A stretch of DNA of 64,000 nucleotides from Chloroflexota bacterium (lineage in GTDB: Bacteria > Chloroflexota > Anaerolineae > B4-G1), in assembly GCA_012514315.1 (NCBI GenBank), contig JAAZAN010000205.1, forward strand, positions 1 to 64,000, in the 5' to 3' direction. The notes beneath the pieces are model-generated. The model did no database searches. It was not told where the DNA came from and saw nothing but the letters and a program-made list of their open reading frames with translations. Numbering within the stretch: position 1 is the stretch's first letter; each line of letters begins with the position of its first letter. A program made the translations under genes and the position numbers. Positions 56,634 to 64,000 of this stretch are shown here, piece by piece.

Positions 56634-59600
56634 CTAGTCCGTGTGAGGTTCGACGGTTACCGAACCCAGATCAGCGTAGTCATTTCCATCGTCAGTTACA
56701 AGGCGTCCCGATTCAGTATCGTATAGACCTACACGAAGTTCATACGCGCCGTCGAGTAGACCCTCGGGAATATTCAGCAAGTGCGTGTCAAGGATGTACT
56801 CGCCTGGCGCCCATCCCGACGTGGGCCGGGACCACTCAGCCGGCACGCCATCCGATTGAGCGACAGTGACACCATCGCCATCGACCAGGTGTACGAAGAC
56901 CCGATAGGAATCGGAGGTTTCCACCTCCGCCTGCCAGACCAGTTTCACCGTTACGACCTCACCAGCGCGCGCCGTGGACGGGTCGAGATCGTATCCGATG
57001 AGCGTCGCCAACCCACCGAACAGAATCCCTTGAGGACAGCACACTTGCGGCGCCTCGAACAGACGATCAGGCGCCGACACCGAAAGGTCCACCGGCAACT
57101 CCACCGTATCGCCGTCGGGCCACAGTGTGAGCCGCAACCGATAGTGACCGTCCTCCATAGCGGCAGGTAGCCTCAAGGGATACTGCCCCCGCCACACATC
57201 GCTGACGTCCCACCGTGATGTTGGAAGACGCGCTCCCACGGGAATTCGCGCGAACCGCACCTCGGGAGTCTCTCCCGATGCTCGCAACATCTCGACGTCG
57301 ATAGTTGCATCTGTCTTCATCGTGTCGCGCGCGAGCCAGAACAAGGTAAGCAGATACGGGTCACCGGGAGCCGCCTCGCGGCGGTCGACGTCCATACCGA
57401 GCAGCATCAGAGACCCCAGCTCCAGGTCCAGGCGATACTGCATCGTCATACTCTGAGGGTCGACCGGATGCACCGGGCGAGCGACGCGCAGTAGTCCGAT
57501 CGCGAGACTTGGACCTCCCGCGCGCCCCTCCGGTTCCAGGACGCGCATCGGCCGTAAACTATCGTGCTCGAAGAGCGTCAACTCTAGATCGTAGACACCG
57601 GGTTGAGTACCCGCGATGAGCGCCACCTCATGGCTGTCTTGCGCAAACGTGCCTGGCGGCCACGCCCACGTCTGCGGCGGTGATCGGAAATCGCGAGGCG
57701 CCGCAGTGTCTCTGTGACTCCACCGGAGTCCATCCCCATCCAGCACAGCCAGCGTCCGCTGGTACCGACCACGTGGCGGCTCCCACGTTGTCCAGTAGAG
57801 ATCGACACGAGCCACATCGTCTGCCGAGACGACCTCATCCACCAGATTGTAACCCAGCAGCACCAGCCCACCCTCAAAGGCGGTGTTCAACTCAACATCA
57901 AGTCCCGGCAGTCGGCCTCCTGAGAGGCCTTGATGGATCAGCGGATTATCGACTTTGCGCAGCAGGCTGACGCCACCCAGCATCACAGCACCAAAGGCCA
58001 ACCAGGCCCAACTCAACCGTCGCTCGCGCCGAGGGCGGACCGCGCGCTGGGGCGGTCGCCGCTTCAACCCAACTACTGCTATGGCCCACAGTATCCCCAG
58101 GATCGCGGCGGATGCCAGCGACGCAGCATCGGCCACCGCACGCGTCGGTGTCTCCGTGAAACGGACAACTATCTCGTGCTCTCCAGCGGGCACCCCGAAA
58201 GTGATCCGCCCGATGTCTTTCTCAGGCGCCGTTGTGGCGCGCGCACCATCCACCGTGACCTGCCAACCGGGGTAGTCGAGTACATTCACAACCGCTGTGA
58301 ACGGCTCTGTAGCCGTGACAACGAGTGCACCGCCAATGGGCAGCTGCTGCTCGTCGTACAGACTCCCCGGCGGCAGACTCTCCTCATTGATGAGCGTCGC
58401 AGCCGGGACATCTGGAAGGTAGGTTGCGGTACGAGGCAGGTACTCCCCTTTCGCCGTCGTGCCGATCGTGTACGACGCCTGCTCGAACTCCACGATATCG
58501 CCGACATCGTATGTCTCTCTCACGGGACAGTACCGTGGGTCGAACCAGAATAGACTGCCCAGCACGATGGCCGCTGCCGCAAGCACGGCACACAGTGTCC
58601 CGGGCCAATGGGATGGAAGGAGATCTACCGCGCTCCCGACTAACAGCGCGAGACATACGGCCGCCGGACCCAGCAAACGCCACGGAAACTGCACGACCTG
58701 GAGCAACGGTAGGCCGGCCCAGACCGTCCCGCTGCTCCCGGTGGTGAGCCAGGTGTATCCGGCAGCGGCCAGGGTACAGCAGACAATCATCGCGCGCACC
58801 AGGACTGAACGCGCCCTTCGAATGCCAATCACCGTGGGGACGGCCAGGAGCACCGTGACAAGCCCGAGCGCTCGCGGTGGTGAAGGATTCAGCAAGTCGG
58901 CATGGATCATTTGAGGGAGCGCCAGGAGCTCTCGCAGGTCGATGAAGTTGTTCCAGTAGACGAACACCGGAGGCACGAGTAGCCGATCGATATGCACCGC
59001 CGATCGCTCGTGAAGCGCCGGCGCCCAGAAGAACGCTGCCAGTCCGAGACCGAGCGCCATCGCACCGGCTGCCATACCCAATCGTTGCCAGCGCTTTCGC
59101 CGAACCGGCAACGCCCAACTCGTGGCCACCGCGACCGCCACCAACAGCGGACTGAACGTCAAAGCGAATGCGTTGTGTGTCAGAACCATAGCGGCGTATA
59201 GCAGCGCCGCAGCTCCCAGCCATCCACCCCCACCTCGCCGCACAAGCCGCGTCATGGACCAGAGTGACAACGGCATCATCACCCAGGCTACCGACTCGGC
59301 CAGGTTGCCGCGAAAGAACACGTCGTACCCCAGGTACGGCGAGTACATGATGGCAATCGCTGCCACAAGCGCACCCCGTGACGAGAGGAGGTCACGAGCC
59401 CACAAGTAGACACCCAACCCGGCGCCCAGGATGGCTCCCATAAATGCCACGATCAGTGCACGGGGCGCACTGACACCTAGCAGCGTCAACACGACCGGGA
59501 AGTAGTAGGAGAGCGGTGCGTAGAAGTTGAACAATGGGTATCCGTATCCCAGGGCCATATCCGGGGCCCATCGAGTGTACAGCACACCCTCGCGAATCAG

Positions 59601-59762
59601 TGCGTCCAACTGAACCAGACGAAGCAGATGGAATGTGAAATCGTCTGAACAGACCGCCACCATCCCGAACCACGGTTGGATCGCGACAAGACCAGATGAG
59701 ATCACCGCCAGAGGGCCGACAAGTTTGCGGACCGCACTGAACTGAAGGCCCGTGCTATCCAT
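56634..59762 (-). CDS. very large membrane protein (YfhO/PTPS-related-like), paralog 2
   Basis: LLRLVQLDALIREGVLYTRWAPDMALGYGYPLFNFYAPLSYYFPVVL; C-terminus SYRVFVHLVDGDGVTVAQSDGVPAEWSRPTSGWAPGEYILDTH. Confidence 0.82.
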   Translation of the reverse strand: MDSTGLQFSAVRKLVGPLAVISSGLVAIQPWFGMVAVCSDDFTFHLLRLVQLDALIREGVLYTRWAPDMALGYGYPLFNFYAPLSYYFPVVLTLLGVSAPRALIVAFMGAILGAGLGVYLWARDLLSSRGALVAAIAIMYSPYLGYDVFFRGNLAESVAWVMMPLSLWSMTRLVRRGGGGWLGAAALLYAAMVLTHNAFALTFSPLLVAVAVATSWALPVRRKRWQRLGMAAGAMALGLGLAAFFWAPALHERSAVHIDRLLVPPVFVYWNNFIDLRELLALPQMIHADLLNPSPPRALGLVTVLLAVPTVIGIRRARSVLVRAMIVCCTLAAAGYTWLTTGSSGTVWAGLPLLQVVQFPWRLLGPAAVCLALLVGSAVDLLPSHWPGTLCAVLAAAAIVLGSLFWFDPRYCPVRETYDVGDIVEFEQASYTIGTTAKGEYLPRTATYLPDVPAATLINEESLPPGSLYDEQQLPIGGALVVTATEPFTAVVNVLDYPGWQVTVDGARATTAPEKDIGRITFGVPAGEHEIVVRFTETPTRAVADAASLASAAILGILWAIAVVGLKRRPPQRAVRPRRERRLSWAWLAFGAVMLGGVSLLRKVDNPLIHQGLSGGRLPGLDVELNTAFEGGLVLLGYNLVDEVVSADDVARVDLYWTTWEPPRGRYQRTLAVLDGDGLRWSHRDTAAPRDFRSPPQTWAWPPGTFAQDSHEVALIAGTQPGVYDLELTLFEHDSLRPMRVLEPEGRAGGPSLAIGLLRVARPVHPVDPQSMTMQYRLDLELGSLMLLGMDVDRREAAPGDPYLLTLFWLARDTMKTDATIDVEMLRASGETPEVRFARIPVGARLPTSRWDVSDVWRGQYPLRLPAAMEDGHYRLRLTLWPDGDTVELPVDLSVSAPDRLFEAPQVCCPQGILFGGLATLIGYDLDPSTARAGEVVTVKLVWQAEVETSDSYRVFVHLVDGDGVTVAQSDGVPAEWSRPTSGWAPGEYILDTHLLNIPEGLLDGAYELRVGLYDTESGRLVTDDGNDYADLGSVTVEPHTD

Positions 59763-62700
59763 CGCGCGCAATCTCCACCTCCGCATTCAACAGGAGGCGT
59801 GTCTCCAGACCGTCCGTATATGGGGTGTCAACAGGCAATCGGTCGTCGGTTATCGGGTCGTACAGGCCGACCGCCAGAACGTAGCGCCCGGACTCCGCGT
59901 CCGGTGGTAGGACGATCGTGTGCGAATCGACGATCACCTCGTCGGGAAGCCAACCAGTCATCGGACGGCTTCCATCAGCCGGCGTGCCGTCATGCTGCGC
60001 GACGATGTTCCCAGCGGCGTCGAGCAGGTGAACGAACACAGCGTACCCAGTATCAGTGGTCGCCTGTGCACGCCAGACCAGCGTCACATTCACCTCCTGT
60101 CGCGGCCTCACACGTATCTCGGACAGGGAGAAGCCCAGCAACTCCGCCTGCCCACCGAACACTGCCCCGGCTTGATAATCGAATGGCGGCGCGGCGTAAG
60201 TCCGTAACGGCGCGTTCACAGTCACATCCACCAGTGGAACCGATGGCGCCATCGCGTTGGCCTCATGGTCCAGCAGATCGACGCAGAGCGTATACGTTCC
60301 ACTGGATGTCGTCGCCGGCACGAGAAAGGATCGTCCGTCTCGCACGAGCTCCCCCCGCTGCCAGGCAGATGTTGGGTAGGTAGAACGCCCTGGCACAAAA
60401 CGCTCCTCAGCCACCGATGTCCCCGTCGGATCAACCAGCCGCAGGCGGGCCGTGTAGTCAGCCTGCGGCGCCGCTTGCGCGCGCCAGAATAACGTCAGAG
60501 GCAGCCGGCCGCCCGCATCCACCGTGGTCGGCGGACGGATCAGTCCTACAACCTGCACACCGTCCCCAACCGGCTGGTTCAGTGCCACATCCATCTTGGG
60601 TGTCGCGGACAGAACACCGCGAGAGGAGTGAACCACCTCTACCGACGCGATCTTGAGCGCAGTCCCTGCCAGAGGACCACCCTCATCTCGCGGTTCCAGC
60701 CGCCGACCAGTGGAGATGTCGTACACACCGACGATCAGGTCGTAGACGCCCGGGGGAGTACCCGGCCAGACCTCAATGCGGTGTTCGTCGTAGCCATACA
60801 CGTCCAGCTCCCAACGTGAGGTCGGATGGCCCGCCGGATGCTGGCTATCCCTCTGTCCATAGCGTCTATCCTGGTCATCCACCAGGTGCACCGCAACGCT
60901 GTAGTCGGTGTCCAGCGGACGAAGCACGCGCCAGTAGAGCGTCAAGTCGGCCACGCCGTCTGTATTCACCGATAGGAGTCCTGACGTTGCGCTCGCGCCC
61001 GATGGCGTGGTCAGTTCGTAACCGAGCAGCCCCATCTCGTCGCCGAAGCTCACGCGCGTGGGGTGCGCCAATCCTGCCACCGATTCCCCGTCGAAACGAG
61101 TCCGACGGAAGACGTTCTCGTGGCTGTCCAGATACACGGTCTTGACTATGGTGAGCAACAGCGCCACGCCCGCGCACCATAGCGCCGCCCGCCGAATGGC
61201 AACCTCCTGACGACGGCCATCGCCCGCCTCCCGACGTTTGGAGGGCAACGCGAATGCTACGAGGAGGAGGAAGCCGGAGCTCACAATCGAGACCCACGTG
61301 GCGCAGCGACGAAGTCGCGTATCACCAAAATGGATCGCGATGTGGTGGCGGCCAGCAGGGACGTCCGCGCCCAGAAGCCCGTGCTCTCCCGACGGGAAGA
61401 GAACCAACGACTGCCCATCGATCCGACCCGACCAGCCAGGAAAGAAGTACCAGTTGAAGATGGCCTGAAAGTCCTCGGGCGTCTCGATTTCTATGTCGAC
61501 CGAGGTCAGTCCATAGTCGGCCCGATGCACCCGGGCCCCTTCAGGCAAACTGGCAAGTTCCAGGCGAGGGATAGCCGCATCCGGTCCTGCGGCCTCATAG
61601 AGTGACAGCAGGGATTCGGCCGAAGGCAAGGTCTGAACCCACACGGGCAAGTAGTCTCCTGCCGATGTTGTACCTAACCCGCCGGTCTCAAGCTCAAACT
61701 CAATCAGCGTCAAGGGCGTCGGCTCTTGCTGAGGGGGATAGTACGGTGGGAACAGCCAAGTCAATGCGTAAACCGTGACACCCACCACAATCAAGGGCAA
61801 TCCAACTGAGCGACAGCCGGACAGGCGCGCCGCACCCGCACCGGCTAACATGGCGAGGAACAGACTGCCCAGTCCAAGAAACCGCCAGGGGAACTGCACA
61901 AATCGCATCAATGGCAGGCTCTCCCAGATAACCGTCGAAATGGGCAACATCACGAGAGTCAGACAGACGACAAAGACCGTCAGCAAGATCACGTGCGACC
62001 GCTTCTCGCCCGCCTTATTGATCCAGATCGATGCGGTCGCCCACGCCGCCAACGCCAGCTGCACCCACCCGTAGCTCCGCGGTGTGGGGCGGTTAATGAG
62101 CAGCGGGTCAACCGGGTGGGGCCCCTGCAGCAGCTGAGCAAGGCTGGTGAAATTGTTGTGGAAATCGAGAGCGAGTGGCGCGTACAGTCGGTGAATCTGG
62201 ACGTAGCTCTGTTCGAAAATCGCGGGCATCCAGAAGAACGCCGCCATGCCTGTGCCCGCGATCACAACTGCCGCACTCCGGAACAGATCGGCCGGTCGTC
62301 GTTCGCCCAACAGCCATAAGCCCACAATATACAGCAGTAGGAGCGGCGTCGTGACGAGCCCCAAGATGTTGTGGGTAAGGATCAGCGCGGCGTAGGACCA
62401 CCCAGTCAGAACAATGTCGCTCCAACGCCCAAAGCGCACGAGACGTCGTGAAGCCCAGAAGAGAATTGGGACCCATGCCAATCCCCAGACTTCCGCCAAT
62501 GCGCCACGGTCGTACAGATTGTAGAGGAAATAGGGGGAGTATACATAGCACACCGCGCTAGCCCAGCCGGCCCTGCGTCCAAACACGCTCCGTCCCCAGG
62601 AATAGGCGCCAACGCACGCCACCCACACCGCCAAGATCAATGAAACCTGCAGCGTGCTCTGGGTACTGAGGCCAAGCCACTGAAGTGGCAACGATATCAG

Positions 62701-62976
62701 GTAGCTTAGCGGGGCGTAATAATTGAACAGAGGAAACCCAAACCCAAATCCCATATCGGGCGCCCAGCGTGGGTAGATGACACCCTGGCCCAGCGCGCGC
62801 CGCATCTGGGCCAGGCGGTGGAAGTGCAGCAGCCCGTCTGCTGTCCACGGCAGGGCGTCCCCGATCAGCGGCTGGACTGACGGCAAGGTGACAGCCAGCA
62901 GGAGCAGCCACTCGACAACAGCCGACAAACGCACGCACCGCACCGCCTCAGGCTGTATCTGTCGCCGCATGCTCAC
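59755..62976 (-). CDS. very large membrane protein (YfhO/PTPS-related-like), paralog 3
   Basis: HFHRLAQMRRALGQGVIYPRWAPDMGFGFGFPLFNYYAPLSYLISL; C-terminus GYAVFVHLLDAAGNIVAQHDGTPADGSRPMTGWLPDEVIVDSH. Confidence 0.82.
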   Translation of the reverse strand: MSMRRQIQPEAVRCVRLSAVVEWLLLLAVTLPSVQPLIGDALPWTADGLLHFHRLAQMRRALGQGVIYPRWAPDMGFGFGFPLFNYYAPLSYLISLPLQWLGLSTQSTLQVSLILAVWVACVGAYSWGRSVFGRRAGWASAVCYVYSPYFLYNLYDRGALAEVWGLAWVPILFWASRRLVRFGRWSDIVLTGWSYAALILTHNILGLVTTPLLLLYIVGLWLLGERRPADLFRSAAVVIAGTGMAAFFWMPAIFEQSYVQIHRLYAPLALDFHNNFTSLAQLLQGPHPVDPLLINRPTPRSYGWVQLALAAWATASIWINKAGEKRSHVILLTVFVVCLTLVMLPISTVIWESLPLMRFVQFPWRFLGLGSLFLAMLAGAGAARLSGCRSVGLPLIVVGVTVYALTWLFPPYYPPQQEPTPLTLIEFELETGGLGTTSAGDYLPVWVQTLPSAESLLSLYEAAGPDAAIPRLELASLPEGARVHRADYGLTSVDIEIETPEDFQAIFNWYFFPGWSGRIDGQSLVLFPSGEHGLLGADVPAGRHHIAIHFGDTRLRRCATWVSIVSSGFLLLVAFALPSKRREAGDGRRQEVAIRRAALWCAGVALLLTIVKTVYLDSHENVFRRTRFDGESVAGLAHPTRVSFGDEMGLLGYELTTPSGASATSGLLSVNTDGVADLTLYWRVLRPLDTDYSVAVHLVDDQDRRYGQRDSQHPAGHPTSRWELDVYGYDEHRIEVWPGTPPGVYDLIVGVYDISTGRRLEPRDEGGPLAGTALKIASVEVVHSSRGVLSATPKMDVALNQPVGDGVQVVGLIRPPTTVDAGGRLPLTLFWRAQAAPQADYTARLRLVDPTGTSVAEERFVPGRSTYPTSAWQRGELVRDGRSFLVPATTSSGTYTLCVDLLDHEANAMAPSVPLVDVTVNAPLRTYAAPPFDYQAGAVFGGQAELLGFSLSEIRVRPRQEVNVTLVWRAQATTDTGYAVFVHLLDAAGNIVAQHDGTPADGSRPMTGWLPDEVIVDSHTIVLPPDAESGRYVLAVGLYDPITDDRLPVDTPYTDGLETRLLLNAEVEIARDG

Positions 62977-62985
62977 CCAGTCCCA

Positions 62986-63978
62986 CTACTGCTCAAGTAC
63001 TACGACTGATGCCGCGTCGTCTGGACAACGGATCCCTGACATCCAGGCAGGAAGTCGTCCGGATTCGTTGTAGATGCCCACCTGCACCCGAAAGGGCTGG
63101 TCACCCTCGAGGTCCCCGATGTAACGGATATCGCGGATCCGATCTCCTCTCTCCCACATCCAGATCGGCACCATGCCACCCAGTGCCGGCCCGTCGATCT
63201 GTCCCACGAGCATATCATTGCGGTCCCGCACGTGAACGAATATCTCGCCATCGACCGGTCCCGCAGCCCACCAGTCAAGCACAATCCTCCACCGACCATC
63301 GTCGGAGCGCAGCGCGGCGGCCGCCTCAATGCGCGCACCACCACCGAAATCCACGAGAGCGTCGTTCACAGGCTGTTGCGTCGCGGTCAAGACGCTACCT
63401 ACTTCATCCAACCGGTACCGTCCGGCATCGTATCGCGCCAGCCAGACCGTGCGGTGAATGGTCGCGAAGCTTCGTATGCCTTCCCAGTTCAGCCCCTCGC
63501 CTGCCGCTCCAAAGACATCCTCTGTCTCTGCACGCACCGGGGTGAAGATCGCCGCCTCCGCGTCCCTATAGCCGATGTTCACCTCAATGAACTCGCTCAC
63601 GTTTGAGTACCACGGGATGAAAATCACATTCTCGAGAATCATAGCGTAGGTCTTCCGCTGCGATGCCAGGGCAGTAGGCAGGTTGACTATGGCGAGCGGT
63701 TCGTGTTCGCGCGGAGCTGCAGCCAACAACAGGTCCTGGTACACGTCATTTAGCGCGATGAACAGACCTCGCTGGCGCCCGAGGAACACCCCATTCGATA
63801 GCACGATAGAACCCGCGAGGAACAGTCCGACCGCGCGACCGAGTCTGACATCCTGGAAAAGGCTTGCCACTCCATCCACAAGCAAAGCCCACACAGTGAC
63901 GATCCCCACCGATGCCAGCATCAACAACCGTGGTGAGATGTAGAGATAGCTAAACGGCAGGGCCACTATGGACGGCAA
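62986..63978 (-). CDS. membrane protein with related C-terminal module, likely 5'-truncated by the window edge
   Basis: Hydrophobic N-terminal segment; C-terminus GEIFVHVRDRNDMLVGQIDGPALGGMVPIWMWERGDRIRD resembles the paralogs' terminal module. Confidence 0.6.
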   Translation of the reverse strand: MPSIVALPFSYLYISPRLLMLASVGIVTVWALLVDGVASLFQDVRLGRAVGLFLAGSIVLSNGVFLGRQRGLFIALNDVYQDLLLAAAPREHEPLAIVNLPTALASQRKTYAMILENVIFIPWYSNVSEFIEVNIGYRDAEAAIFTPVRAETEDVFGAAGEGLNWEGIRSFATIHRTVWLARYDAGRYRLDEVGSVLTATQQPVNDALVDFGGGARIEAAAALRSDDGRWRIVLDWWAAGPVDGEIFVHVRDRNDMLVGQIDGPALGGMVPIWMWERGDRIRDIRYIGDLEGDQPFRVQVGIYNESGRLPAWMSGIRCPDDAASVVVLEQ

Positions 63979-64000
63979 CGCTCCGCACAGCCACCACCAC

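Noticed and set aside
58384-59223. 279-aa minus-strand ORF in another frame
   Set aside because: Out-of-frame shadow inside large membrane paralog 2; Arg/Gly/Ala-rich composition.

Overview
The window is a gene-dense, high-GC bacterial chromosomal segment. Gene content and family resemblance suggest a Chloroflexota-like organism, but that is inference. I saw no rRNA, tRNA, CRISPR array or IS element. Left to right it holds: a cNMP-sensing histidine kinase; a DUF4139 protein coupled to a ferredoxin-FAD oxidoreductase; trmFO; a hydrolase/catabolic stretch; an archaeal-style mre11-rad50-nurA-(HAS-barrel-like)-herA operon; a sugar/sulfate-ester catabolic stretch (sulfatases, GH51, LarA-like, PdxA-like, epimerase); a pentaheme cytochrome/ferric-reductase-like operon; housekeeping genes (rnc, smc, asparaginase, rsfS, ndk); a giant TPR protein with a 4 x 132 bp coding repeat; a replication cluster (dnaB, DnaD-like, DnaC-like protein with two AAA+ domains); and an array of very large paralogous membrane proteins containing a frameshifted GT-C relic. 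The most novel-looking signals are: (i) a leader region before the cytochrome operon, with a consensus promoter, a 16-codon ORF with strong SD, an SD-complementary segment inside a hairpin overlapping the leader stop, and a second perfect hairpin; (ii) the fused tandem DnaC/IstB-like AAA+ protein; (iii) the extra HAS-barrel-like protein between nurA and herA; (iv) a 26-aa hydrophobic microprotein ending the cytochrome operon. All family calls come from reading the sequence; no database search was run.
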